10,721 nucleotides of DNA, taken from DATHWB01 sp040902855. GTDB lineage: Bacteria; Actinomycetota; Acidimicrobiia; Spongiisociales; ZC4RG35. Below are positions 1-8,498 of the stretch, piece by piece (the stretch's first letter is position 1; each line of letters begins with the position of its first letter). Position numbers and translations under genes: made by a program. The stretch lies in NCBI GenBank assembly GCA_040902855.1, contig JBBDWN010000186.1:1-10721 (forward strand). The letters are read 5' to 3'. Below the pieces are notes generated by a model. That model worked only from the letters and a program-made list of their open reading frames with translations. It made no database searches and was not told where the DNA came from.

Positions 1-55
1 GCCACCGAAGCGTTCGCCGGGAGACTGAAACCGTGAAAGATCGGGGACGGCCCGG

Positions 56-376
56 CTACTCGGCGTCCTCGGTCTGCAGCGTCTTCGCCAGCTCGACGGC
101 CTCCTCCTTGGATCCCGTCGAGATCTGGGCGCGGTCGGTGAGCAGCGTCACCTGATTGTTCAGCACCTGGAGAAACCCTCCGTAGACGCCGATCGTGGTC
201 TTCGACGATCCGTGCTCGACCGTGACCGCACCCGTCGTGAGCGCAGCCAGCAGCGGCTCGTGATCGGCCAGGATCCCGATCTCGCCCTCGGTCGTCCGTG
301 CCACCACGAAGTCCGCCTCACCTGACCACACCGTGGCCTCGGGGGAAACGACGTCGAGCTGGAAGGACTTTGCCAT
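56..376 (-). CDS. atpC: F-type ATP synthase epsilon subunit, short form
   Basis: Central-stalk subunit of the F1 sector, 106 aa. Residues 1 to about 84 form the conserved N-terminal beta-sandwich domain: VVSPEATVWSGEADFVV, then GEIGILADHEPLLAALTTGA, then the GGFLQVLNNQVTLLTD strand region. After that only about 22 residues remain, so the two-helix C-terminal domain present in the roughly 139-aa E. coli protein is absent. Short epsilon subunits are known in actinobacteria and other groups. The ATG (374-376) shares one base with the atpD stop in a TGATG overlap, and an AAGGAAGG lies about 12 bases upstream, so translation is probably coupled to atpD. It is the last gene of the atp operon seen here. 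Identity is secure from sequence and position. The functional effect of the missing domain is inference. Confidence 0.97.
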   Translation of the reverse strand: MAKSFQLDVVSPEATVWSGEADFVVARTTEGEIGILADHEPLLAALTTGAVTVEHGSSKTTIGVYGGFLQVLNNQVTLLTDRAQISTGSKEEAVELAKTLQTEDAE

Positions 377-1806
377 CAGGCGGCCGAACCTTCCTTCATC
401 AGCTCCGAAGCCTTCTTCTTCACGTCCTCGGCGCCACCGACCATGTAGAAGGCCTGCTCGGGGTACTCGTCCATCTCGCCCTCGGTGATCGCCTTGAACG
501 ACGAGATGGTCTCCTCGAGCGGCGTGTAGATGCCGGTCTGGCCGGTGAACTGCTCGGCCACGAACATCGGCTGGGCCAGGAAGCGCTGGATCCGGCGGGC
601 GCGCCCGACGACCAACTTGTCGTCTTCGGACAACTCGTCGATCCCGAGGATGGCGATGATGTCCTGCAGGTCCCGGTAACGCTGAAGGATCCGCTGCACC
701 TCGACAGTGATGCCGTAATGCTCTTCGCCGATGATCTGCGGGTCGAGGGCCCGGCTGGTCGAGTCGAGAGGATCGACCGCCGGATAGATGCCCAGTGCGG
801 TGAGCGGACGGGAGAGAACGGTGGTGGCATCCAAGTGGGCGAACGCGGTGTGCGGGGCCGGGTCGGTGATGTCGTCGGCAGGCACATAGATGGCCTGCAG
901 CGAGGTGATCGACTTGCCCTTCAGTGAGGTGATGCGCTCCTGCAGCGATCCCATCTCGTCTGACAGTGTCGGCTGGTAGCCCACTTCCGACGGCATCCGC
1001 CCGAGGAGAGTCGACACTTCTGACCCTGCCTGGGTGAAACGGAAGATATTGTCGATGAACAGCAACACGTCCTGGTTCTGTACGTCGCGGAAGTACTCGG
1101 CCATCGTGAGAGCAGACAGGGCCACCCGGAGCCGCACACCGGGCGGCTCGTCCATCTGGCCGAAGACGAGTGCAGCCTTGTCGAGCACCCCGGACTCCTG
1201 CATCTCGAGGAAGAGGTCGTTGCCCTCCCGAGTGCGCTCCCCGACGCCTGCAAACACCGACACACCACCGTGTTGGGTGGCGACCCGGTTGATCATCTCC
1301 TGGATGAGCACGGTCTTGCCGACGCCGGCACCCCCGAAGAGGCCGATCTTGCCCCCCTCCAGATACGGACAGACCAGGTCGAGCACTTTGATGCCCGTCT
1401 CGAAGACCTTGCGCTGTGGTTCCACATCCTCGAACGCCGGCGGCTGGCGGTGAATCGGCCAACGGGGCTCGCCGAACACCTTGTCGGGGGCGTCGAGTGA
1501 GTCCCCCCACATGTTGAAGATGTGACCCAGCACCTGGTCACCGACCGGCACGCTGATCGGAGCGCCGCTATTGCGGACTTCGGCGCCGCGCGTGAGTCCG
1601 TCGGTGGGCGCCATGGCCACGATCCGCACGACGTTGTTGCCGACATGTTGTGCGACTTCACCGATGATGGTTTTCGTCACGCCACCAAGGTGGATGTCGA
1701 TCTCGACGGCGAAGAGGATCTCGGGGAGGGCGCCGGGCGGAAACTCGGCGTCCACCACAGGGCCGGCGACCTTGACGATCCGCCCGTTCGGTGTGCTCTC
1801 AGACAT
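376..1806 (-). CDS. atpD: F-type ATP synthase beta subunit (catalytic)
   Basis: Catalytic F1 subunit that makes ATP from ADP and phosphate, 476 aa, normal length. The N-terminal beta-barrel (about 8-85) begins with GRIVKVAGPVVDAEFP. The nucleotide-binding domain carries the Walker A P-loop GGAGVGKT (158-165), the GERTREGND segment with the catalytic Glu at 190, Walker B LLFID (248-252) followed by NIFRFTQAGSEVS, and IYVPADDITDPAP (307-319). The C-terminal helical domain has the lever motif as DELSEDD (390-396), a mild variant of the usual DELSEED. The ATG start (1804-1806) follows an AAGGAG SD (1814-1819) with 7-base spacing in the 27-base gap after atpG. Function, complex and location (cytoplasmic face of the membrane) are established for the family. 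Confidence 0.99.
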   Translation of the reverse strand: MSESTPNGRIVKVAGPVVDAEFPPGALPEILFAVEIDIHLGGVTKTIIGEVAQHVGNNVVRIVAMAPTDGLTRGAEVRNSGAPISVPVGDQVLGHIFNMWGDSLDAPDKVFGEPRWPIHRQPPAFEDVEPQRKVFETGIKVLDLVCPYLEGGKIGLFGGAGVGKTVLIQEMINRVATQHGGVSVFAGVGERTREGNDLFLEMQESGVLDKAALVFGQMDEPPGVRLRVALSALTMAEYFRDVQNQDVLLFIDNIFRFTQAGSEVSTLLGRMPSEVGYQPTLSDEMGSLQERITSLKGKSITSLQAIYVPADDITDPAPHTAFAHLDATTVLSRPLTALGIYPAVDPLDSTSRALDPQIIGEEHYGITVEVQRILQRYRDLQDIIAILGIDELSEDDKLVVGRARRIQRFLAQPMFVAEQFTGQTGIYTPLEETISSFKAITEGEMDEYPEQAFYMVGGAEDVKKKASELMKEGSAA

Positions 1807-1833
1807 GTGCTCGCTCCTTCAGAACGGTCGGAA

Positions 1834-2712
1834 TCACTCTTTGAGTGCTTCCGCGCCGCCCACGATCTCGGTGATAGCGGTCGTGATCTCGGCCTGACGG
1901 GCCCGGTTGGCTTGGACGGTCAGGAGTCGGATCAATTCTTCTGCGTTGTCGGTAGCCGCCTTCATGGCGCGACGGCGAGCGGAATGCTCCGACGCCGACG
2001 CTTCCAGCAGCATGTTGAAAACCGTCGCCTCGACATATCGCGGCAGCAGCCGGTCGAGGATCACGGCGGGGGATGGCTCGTAGCTGTATGCCGCCTGCGG
2101 CCCGCCGGAGGAACCGTCGCGAGTCGGAGGCGTGATCGGCAAGAGTTCGGCCGCCGTCGGAATCTGGGTCAGAGCCGACTGGAACTTGGTGTAGAAGGTC
2201 TCGACCGCATCGATCTCCGCCGATCCATAGGCGTCCATGATCGCGTTGGCGATCGCGCGGGCATCGCCATATCCGGGAGTGTCCGTCACCCCCAGGTACG
2301 TGCCCCGCAGTGACCATCCCCGGTAGCGGAAATAGCTCCGCGCCTTCTTGCCGACAGCGAAGAGCTGGACTTCGACTCCGCTCCGCCGATGCTCGACCAT
2401 TCGCCGCTCGGCCAGGCGAATCACGTTGGTGGCGTATGCCCCGGCCAGACCGCGGTCACTCGAAACGACGACGATCCCGACGGTTCGCAGGTCGCGACGT
2501 TCGAGCAACGGGTGCGACGTCGATCCTGCTGCGCCACCGACGTTCTCGATGACCTCGACCAGCTTCGCCGTGTACGGCTTCGACGCATTCACCCTGGCCT
2601 GCGCCTTCGGGATGCGCGATGCGGCGATCAGCTCCATGGCGCGAGTGATCTTCTTCGTCGCCTCGATGCTGCGAATGCGGCGTCGGGTATCGCGAAGGCC
2701 GGCTCCTGCCAC
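1834..2712 (-). CDS. atpG: F-type ATP synthase gamma subunit (rotor shaft)
   Basis: Central rotor shaft that couples c-ring rotation to the alpha/beta hexamer, 292 aa, normal length. The N-terminal helix has the conserved RRRIRSIEATKKITRAMELI (10-29) and the C-terminal helix the signature ITTAITEIVGGAEAL (276-290). These two helices form the coiled-coil shaft. The Rossmann-like middle domain shows VGIVVVSSDRGLAGAYATN (78-96). A Gly/Ser/Pro-rich stretch near 193-213 (TPPTRDGSSGG and onward) looks like a variable loop. The start is GTG (2710-2712), supported by a GAGGAG SD (2722-2727) inside the last codons of atpA with 9-base spacing. The gap to the atpA stop is 6 bases, so translation is probably coupled. 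Confidence 0.98.
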   Translation of the reverse strand: MAGAGLRDTRRRIRSIEATKKITRAMELIAASRIPKAQARVNASKPYTAKLVEVIENVGGAAGSTSHPLLERRDLRTVGIVVVSSDRGLAGAYATNVIRLAERRMVEHRRSGVEVQLFAVGKKARSYFRYRGWSLRGTYLGVTDTPGYGDARAIANAIMDAYGSAEIDAVETFYTKFQSALTQIPTAAELLPITPPTRDGSSGGPQAAYSYEPSPAVILDRLLPRYVEATVFNMLLEASASEHSARRRAMKAATDNAEELIRLLTVQANRARQAEITTAITEIVGGAEALKE

Positions 2713-2718
2713 GAGTCG

Positions 2719-4263
<1,545 letters not shown>

Positions 4264-4272
4264 GGTCCTTCC

Positions 4273-4806
4273 CTATCGAGTCTGGAGGGTTTGACGGAGT
4301 GAACGGAGCCGCCGAGCGACTGAACCGTCGATCACGGTGTCGCCAACCCTGGTGACGATGCCACCCAGGACCGACGGATCGACGATGGCTTTGATTTCGA
4401 CGGGCCGGCCCGTCTTGTGTTCGAGTGCAGCCGTCAAACGGGCAATTGTCGCCTCGTCGAGGGGGACGGCGCTGCGCACTTCGGCGACGGCCCGTCCTGC
4501 GGACGCGGCCCTCTGTTCGGCGAGGGCCGCGGCGATCTCCGGGAGATCGCCTCCCCGACCTTGGGCGACGAACATCGAGACGAGATTGACGGTGACCCTG
4601 GACGCATGGGCACCGACGACATCGCGCACGATGCCCTCCTTGCGGTCGAACGGGAGACTCGGATTGGTGAGTGCGTCACGCAACTCGGGCGACGACTCCA
4701 CCGACTGGCCGACCACGAACAGCTCCTGTTCGACACGGTCCAGCTCACCCTCCGCAGACGCCAAGGCGTAGGCGGCGGCGGCGTATCCGTCGGTGCGCTC
4801 GCTCAC
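4273..4806 (-). CDS. atpH: F-type ATP synthase delta subunit (OSCP)
   Basis: Peripheral-stalk subunit that ties the top of the alpha/beta hexamer to subunit b, 177 aa, typical length. The N-terminal region (about 1-105) has the expected helical bundle, beginning GYAAAAYALASAEGELDRVE. The C-terminal domain carries the family signature DPSVLGGIVTRVGDTVIDGS (143-162), followed by a basic RRLRSLRQTLQTR tail. The start is GTG (4804-4806), directly abutting the TAA of atpF with no gap. A GGAG formed by the last Leu-Glu codons of atpF gives 6-base spacing. The gene is free-standing, unlike mycobacterial genomes where b and delta are fused into one protein, which argues against a mycobacterial source. 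Confidence 0.97.
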   Translation of the reverse strand: MSERTDGYAAAAYALASAEGELDRVEQELFVVGQSVESSPELRDALTNPSLPFDRKEGIVRDVVGAHASRVTVNLVSMFVAQGRGGDLPEIAAALAEQRAASAGRAVAEVRSAVPLDEATIARLTAALEHKTGRPVEIKAIVDPSVLGGIVTRVGDTVIDGSVARRLRSLRQTLQTR

Positions 4807-5352
4807 TTATCGCTCCAGCTCTGCGATGTACCGCTCGACGAGTCCGAGCTGGGTCTGGCGGTCCAGACTGCTGCCAACGACCTTCTCTGCCAAGTCGACG
4901 GTGAGGTTGGCCACTTCGCGCTGGGCGTCTGCCATCACACGGGCCTTCTCGGCGACGGCGTCGGCGCGAGCCTTGTCGAGGATCTCGGCGGCCTGCGCCT
5001 CGGCTTTGGCGATCAGATCCGCTTTGACCGTGTCGGCTTCGCCGCGGGCGGCGTCGATGATCCGGTTCTTCTCGGCCTGCGCCTCGGCGAGCTGGGCCTC
5101 GTATTCGGAACGGAGCTTCTCTGCGTCGGCCTTCGCCTTCTCGGCCTCCTCCATCTGGCCCCCGATCGCCTTCTGGCGATTCTCGAGTGAGGCGTTGATC
5201 GCGGGCATCGCCCACAACCGGATGAAGAAGAAGACAAGGGCGAAGGCGATGATTCCCGCGATCAGCTCAGGCCTTGCGGGCAACAGGAGCTCGAGGCCCC
5301 CGTCTCCCGACTCCTCGGCTGCGAGGACCGTCGTCTGCGCCAGGTGGATCAT
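4807..5352 (-). CDS. atpF: F-type ATP synthase b subunit
   Basis: Peripheral-stalk subunit of the F0 sector, 181 aa. A short N-terminal leader (MIHLAQTTVLAAEESGDGG) precedes one transmembrane helix at about 30-48 (LIAGIIAFALVFFFIRLWAM). A long Ala/Glu/Lys-rich helix (about 55-150, for example QMEEAEKAKADAEKLRSEY) should form the dimeric right-handed coiled coil, and residues 150-181 bind delta. The ATG (5350-5352) lies 5 bases after the atpE stop. I see no good SD, so translation is likely coupled to atpE. Its first residues share a VLA-x-E pattern with subunits a and c (see findings). Only one b-type gene is present, so the stalk is probably a homodimer. Confidence 0.97.
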   Translation of the reverse strand: MIHLAQTTVLAAEESGDGGLELLLPARPELIAGIIAFALVFFFIRLWAMPAINASLENRQKAIGGQMEEAEKAKADAEKLRSEYEAQLAEAQAEKNRIIDAARGEADTVKADLIAKAEAQAAEILDKARADAVAEKARVMADAQREVANLTVDLAEKVVGSSLDRQTQLGLVERYIAELER

Positions 5353-5357
5353 CGTTA

Positions 5358-5627
5358 TCAGCCCAGGAAGAAGAGCACGAAGCCGATGAGGGCAAGCGCT
5401 TCGGTGAAGGCGATTCCGAGGAACATCGTGGTGCGGACCATGCCAGCGGCTTCCGGCTGGCGTGCCATCGCCTGCACGGCGTTGCCGGCGATCAAGCCAA
5501 TTCCTATTCCGGGGCCGATCGCTGCCAGGCCATAACCGACCACGTTCAAGCTACCGGTGATGCCGCTGGTACCGGCCTCCTGAGCGAGAACCTGGGCGGT
5601 CGCCAGCACTGCAAGTACTGCGTCCAT
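5358..5627 (-). CDS. atpE: F-type ATP synthase c subunit (rotor ring)
   Basis: Membrane rotor-ring subunit, 89 aa, about 10 longer than the E. coli protein. The extra length is an N-terminal leader (about 1-25, MDAVLAVLATAQVLAQEAG). Helix 1 holds the glycine-repeat packing motif AIGPGIGIGLIAG (36-48), the polar loop is ARQPEA (55-60), and helix 2 carries the ion-binding carboxylate Glu76 in GIAFTEALALIG (71-82). The positions that in sodium-type rings hold Gln (helix 1) and Ser/Thr (after the Glu) are Ile and Ala here, which points to proton coupling. The ATG (5625-5627) has an AAGGAAA SD (5637-5643) with 9-base spacing. A longer open frame continues upstream, but its translation there is not c-subunit-like, and the RBS and family alignment fix this start. 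Confidence 0.98.
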   Translation of the reverse strand: MDAVLAVLATAQVLAQEAGTSGITGSLNVVGYGLAAIGPGIGIGLIAGNAVQAMARQPEAAGMVRTTMFLGIAFTEALALIGFVLFFLG

Positions 5628-5665
5628 GTGTCTTAGTTTCCTTTCTTGCGTTCTGGTCCGACGAC

Positions 5666-6484
5666 CTAGTGCTCCGGATGGAGCGATGACTGGATGTACA
5701 CCGCTGCGAGCAGCGTGAAGATGTAGGCCTGTACGACCGAGACGATGATCTCGAAGACGTAGATCCCGATCCCGAATGTGAACCATGCGGGTCCGGCCAA
5801 ACCCTTCAGCCCGATCTCTCCGAAGTTGGTCACGAGGTTGAGAGTGAAAATCCAGCCCGTGACGAGCAGAAGGCTCAGCATCACGTGGCCGGCCACGAGG
5901 TTGGCGAACAGCCGCACCGCATGGGAGAACGGTCGAACCGCGAAGACGTTGACGATTTCGATGATCCCGACCAGGGGCTTCAGGGCCACCGGCACACCGG
6001 GTGGCCAGAGCAGGTCCGAGACGTAGCGGATACCGGACTTCTTGAATCCGATGAACACGAAGATCACATAGGTGAGGAGGGCGAGGAACAGCGGGATCGC
6101 CATCCGCGAGGTGATCGGGAAGTTCACGAAGGGCGTCACCTCGAAGAGGTTGCCGACCAGGATGAACATGAACAGCGAAAGCAGGTACGGGAAGTACTTG
6201 ATGCCGTCCGGCCCGATCACACCGATGGCGATGTCGTTGCGGATCATGTTTACGACACCTTCGACTGCGGCCCCGAACTTGGTCGGAATCGGGTCCTTGC
6301 GCCGGTAGGCGAAGTAGAGGACGCCGATGACGATGAAGGCGGCGACGAACGTGAGAACGACGGTTCGGTTGATCTGGGTGCCGTACAGGTTGGGGAGGAC
6401 GAAGAGTTCGCTGACTTCGGCCGGGGCACACACCGGCTCGTTCACGAAGTCGCAATTCTCAACGGCCAGGACTAGCTGGTCCAA
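5666..6484 (-). CDS. atpB: F-type ATP synthase a subunit (proton channel)
   Basis: Membrane stator subunit that carries the proton half-channels, 272 aa from the chosen start. It has five or six hydrophobic helices. The essential Arg that faces the c-ring carboxylate is Arg191 in AVRLFANLVAGH (189-200). The last helix has SVVQAYIFTLLAAVYI (249-264) with the conserved Gln. PYLLSLFMFILVGNLFEVTP (99-118) is the usual second-helix region. I chose TTG (6482-6484), which overlaps the atpI stop by 13 bases, because AAAGGGA (6491-6497) sits 6 bases upstream and because it keeps a short leader LVLAVENC resembling actinobacterial a subunits. A GTG at 6443-6445 (259 aa) is possible but lacks a good SD. 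Two Cys (11 and 19) lie in the extracytoplasmic N-terminus. Confidence 0.96.
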   Translation of the reverse strand: MDQLVLAVENCDFVNEPVCAPAEVSELFVLPNLYGTQINRTVVLTFVAAFIVIGVLYFAYRRKDPIPTKFGAAVEGVVNMIRNDIAIGVIGPDGIKYFPYLLSLFMFILVGNLFEVTPFVNFPITSRMAIPLFLALLTYVIFVFIGFKKSGIRYVSDLLWPPGVPVALKPLVGIIEIVNVFAVRPFSHAVRLFANLVAGHVMLSLLLVTGWIFTLNLVTNFGEIGLKGLAGPAWFTFGIGIYVFEIIVSVVQAYIFTLLAAVYIQSSLHPEH

Positions 6485-6897
6485 TCCAAATCCCTTTCTC
6501 TCCCGCGGGCTACTGCCACCGACTCGAGGATCAGCAGCACCATATACGCGATGACCGTCGCGAGGCCAAATGCCAGCCGATCGATGGTCACCACGGCTGC
6601 GACGAGGAGCATCGACCCCATGATGAGGCCCAAACGCAGGAAGAATCCGAACAACGCGACGGCGTGATACATCGCGAGCGAGATGCGAAGAGCGACGCTG
6701 AGCATGAGGCCGGCGAGCAGAAAGTTTCCGACAACGACGCCGACACCGACCGCCGCCGCCCACGCTCCGTCGAATCCGCGGAAGATCCAGAACACCGCCA
6801 CGACAAGGGGACCGACCCAGATGGCGCGCCTAGTGGTGTGGCGGGCGATCACGGTCTCTACGGGTGTGGCTCCCAGACCGGGATCAGGTGTCGACAC
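6472..6897 (-). CDS. atpI: ATP synthase protein I-like membrane protein
   Basis: Small integral membrane protein, 141 aa from the chosen start, with four predicted hydrophobic helices at about 25-40, 45-68, 78-103 and 107-128. The arrangement and the place directly upstream of atpB match the AtpI / ATP synthase subunit I family, known from other bacteria to assist c-ring assembly or ion supply. I see no catalytic motif. The C-terminus is charged (ARGRERDLDWTS). I place the start at GTG 6895-6897 because AGGAGG (6904-6909) sits 6 bases upstream. An ATG at 6910-6912 in the same frame (146 aa) has no SD and actually begins just before that site. It overlaps the upstream gene by 14 bases and atpB by 13. 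Family assignment rests mostly on topology and context, because this family is poorly conserved. Confidence 0.8.
   Translation of the reverse strand: MSTPDPGLGATPVETVIARHTTRRAIWVGPLVVAVFWIFRGFDGAWAAAVGVGVVVGNFLLAGLMLSVALRISLAMYHAVALFGFFLRLGLIMGSMLLVAAVVTIDRLAFGLATVIAYMVLLILESVAVARGRERDLDWTS
6491..6497 (-). promoter_or_regulatory. Ribosome binding site deciding the TTG start of atpB
   Basis: Minus-strand AAAGGGA ends 6 bases before TTG 6482-6484. No comparable SD precedes the alternative GTG codons at 6443-6445 or nearby. This supports an unusual TTG start located inside the end of the preceding gene. Confidence 0.6.
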
Positions 6898-7141
6898 CTG
6901 TGGCCTCCTCATCGGACGGCGGGAGCATCCGCTTCGAATAGTGCCAGACGCGCAGGAACCCGGAATAGCTGCCGAGGACGATCCCTCCGATCACAAACCA
7001 GGGGTCCGTCCCGAGCCAGCGATCGACCAGCAACCCGATCAGCGTTCCCGACAGCACCGAGCCGAGGAAACTGCCACCGCCGATCCAGCCCTCTGAGAAG
7101 GCTGACGTGACGTCCCGGTGGGCGTTGTGCGGCTCCCGCAC
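6884..7141 (-). CDS. atpZ: AtpZ/AtpI-family small membrane protein
   Basis: Small two-helix membrane protein, 85 aa. The helices are at about 21-40 (GGGSFLGSVLSGTLIGLLVD) and 48-66. RWLGTDPWFVIGGIVLG between and into the second helix matches the typical 'LDRWLGTxPWF..G..LG' pattern of the AtpZ (ATPase gene 1, putative F0F1-ATPase assembly or Mg/Ca transport) family. The tail is polar and acidic (PPSDEEATGVDT). The start is inferred: the frame is open into glyA, but GTG 7139-7141 is the only start codon between the glyA stop and the first helix. It follows the glyA stop by 4 bases and has no SD, so translation may be reinitiated by ribosomes finishing glyA. An in-frame ATG at 7199-7201 would overlap glyA by 56 bases and add a non-family-like basic leader. 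I rate the exact function as uncertain. Confidence 0.75.
   Translation of the reverse strand: MREPHNAHRDVTSAFSEGWIGGGSFLGSVLSGTLIGLLVDRWLGTDPWFVIGGIVLGSYSGFLRVWHYSKRMLPPSDEEATGVDT
6904..6909 (-). promoter_or_regulatory. Ribosome binding site deciding the GTG start of atpI
   Basis: A perfect AGGAGG on the minus strand, 6 bases before GTG 6895-6897. It lies inside the coding end of the atpZ-like gene, so the two genes overlap by 14 bases and are likely coupled. It argues against the in-frame ATG at 6910-6912, which would leave the SD inside the coding sequence. Confidence 0.7.
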
Positions 7142-7145
7142 CGGA

Positions 7146-8417
7146 TCAGGCCACGCCGGAGAAGTCAGACGGATACGGCGGGAACTCAGCGGCGAGCGCA
7201 CGCACGTCGGACTCGATCTTCTTCAGGGCCACTCCATCGCCGTGGCTGCGAAGGGCGGCGGCGATGAGTGCCGCTGTCTCCTCGGCCTGAGGCTCCTTCA
7301 TTCCCTGCGTCGTCATCGCCGGGGTCCCGATTCGCAGACCACTCGCTCGATACGGCGGTCGCGGGTCGTTCGGAATCGAATTGAAGTTGAGCGTGATGCC
7401 GATCGAGTCGAGCATCCGGGCGGCGTCCCGGCCGGTGAGATCCGCGTGAATCGACCGCAGGTCGATCAGGAACAAGTGATTCGTGGTGCCACCGGTGACG
7501 ATCCTGACGCCGTCGTCGATCATGCGATTCGCCATCGTCGAGGCGTTGGCCAGGATCTGACGGGTGTAGGCGGCGAACTCCGGAGTGGATGCCTCGAGGA
7601 AACACACCGCCTTGGCTGCGATCTGGTTGATGATCGGTCCACCCTGGCCGCCCGGGAACACGGCCTTGTCGATGAGCGCGGCGTAGTCCTCGGTCGACAG
7701 GATCATCCCGCCGCGCGGACCGCGCAGTGCCTTGTGGGTGGTGGCCGTCACGATGTCTGCGTGTTCCATCGGGTTCGCGACGACACCTCCGGCGACGAGA
7801 CCGATGAAATGGGCGGCGTCGACCATGAACACCGCCCCGATTTCGTCTGCGATGGCACGGAACGCGGGATAGTCGAGTTCACCGGAGTAGGCCGAATATC
7901 CGGCGAGCAGGACCTTGGGCCGATGTTCGAGGGCCAAACGCCGCACCTCGTCCATATCGATCAGTTCGGTCTCGGGATCGAGTCCATATGCGACGAAGTC
8001 GTAGTACTTGCCGGAGAAGTTGACAGGAGAACCGTGAGTGAGATGTCCGCCCTGGTCGAGCCGCATGCCCATCACCGTGTCACCGGGATCGAGGAGGGAG
8101 AGATAGACCCCCATGTTGGCCTGGGCGCCCGAATGAGGCTGGACGTTGGCGTGGGCGGCTCCGAACAGCACCTTGGCCCGGTCGATGGCAAGTTGTTCGA
8201 CCTCGTCGACGACGGCACAACCCTCGTAGTAGCGCTTACCTGGATATCCCTCGGCGTACTTGTTGGTGAAGATCGAACCGCTGGCCGCCATCACCGCCGG
8301 TGAGGCGAAGTTCTCCGAGGCGATCAGGTGGATGTGGGTGTTCTGGCGATCCAGATCCCGTTGGATCATGTCGGCCACGGTCGGGTCGACCGTCGCGAGT
8401 GGGTGCATTTCGATCAT
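7146..8417 (-). CDS. glyA: Serine hydroxymethyltransferase
   Basis: PLP enzyme, 423 aa, that interconverts serine plus tetrahydrofolate with glycine plus 5,10-methylene-tetrahydrofolate in the cytoplasm, feeding one-carbon metabolism. Signatures seen are LIASENFASPAV (31-42), TNKYAEGYPGKRYYEGC (51-67), VQPHSGAQANMGVY (92-105), the PLP-contacting Asp200 and His203 in MVDAAHFIGLVAGG, and the Schiff-base Lys229 in TTHKALRGPRGG (226-237). The C-terminal domain has the substrate-carboxylate region SGLRIGTPAMTTQGM. The length is normal and nothing is missing. The ATG (8415-8417) has AGGA (8426-8429) at 8-base spacing. The next in-frame ATG at 8406-8408 is less well placed. It ends 4 bases before the atpZ-like gene, so it probably heads the atp transcript. 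Confidence 0.98.
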   Translation of the reverse strand: MIEMHPLATVDPTVADMIQRDLDRQNTHIHLIASENFASPAVMAASGSIFTNKYAEGYPGKRYYEGCAVVDEVEQLAIDRAKVLFGAAHANVQPHSGAQANMGVYLSLLDPGDTVMGMRLDQGGHLTHGSPVNFSGKYYDFVAYGLDPETELIDMDEVRRLALEHRPKVLLAGYSAYSGELDYPAFRAIADEIGAVFMVDAAHFIGLVAGGVVANPMEHADIVTATTHKALRGPRGGMILSTEDYAALIDKAVFPGGQGGPIINQIAAKAVCFLEASTPEFAAYTRQILANASTMANRMIDDGVRIVTGGTTNHLFLIDLRSIHADLTGRDAARMLDSIGITLNFNSIPNDPRPPYRASGLRIGTPAMTTQGMKEPQAEETAALIAAALRSHGDGVALKKIESDVRALAAEFPPYPSDFSGVA

Positions 8418-8429
8418 CGGGTGAATCCT

Positions 8430-8492
8430 GGTTCCGGGTCCGCTGTCCGGGTGGGAGGGTACCCGGAGCAGAATTCGACGGAACCGGGTTCC
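8430..8492 (-). promoter_or_regulatory. Nested inverted repeats in the glyA leader/promoter
   Basis: On the minus strand an outer pair GGTTCCG (8479-8485) / CGGAACC (8430-8436) encloses an inner pair TCCGGGT (8461-8467) / ACCCGGA (8446-8452) around an 8-base loop ACCCTCCC. The outer arm also forms part of a 13-base palindrome at 8480-8492. The outer 3' arm abuts the AGGA SD of glyA (8426-8429). It could be a structured mRNA leader or a protein operator. The sequence cannot decide, because I cannot place the promoter with confidence. The best weak candidate (TTCCGT, 16 bases, TACCCT) would lie within these repeats. Confidence 0.35.
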
Positions 8493-8498
8493 CGCGCA

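Noticed and set aside
1..55. Possible further gene or terminator downstream of atpC
   Set aside because: Open minus-strand frames exist but have no start codon with an SD, and the only hairpin is a 4-bp stem. Too short to judge.
56..1510. Long minus-strand open frame covering atpC and most of atpD
   Set aside because: Only the last 106 codons (from 376) look like a protein. The rest is an Arg/Pro/Gly-rich out-of-frame reading of atpD.
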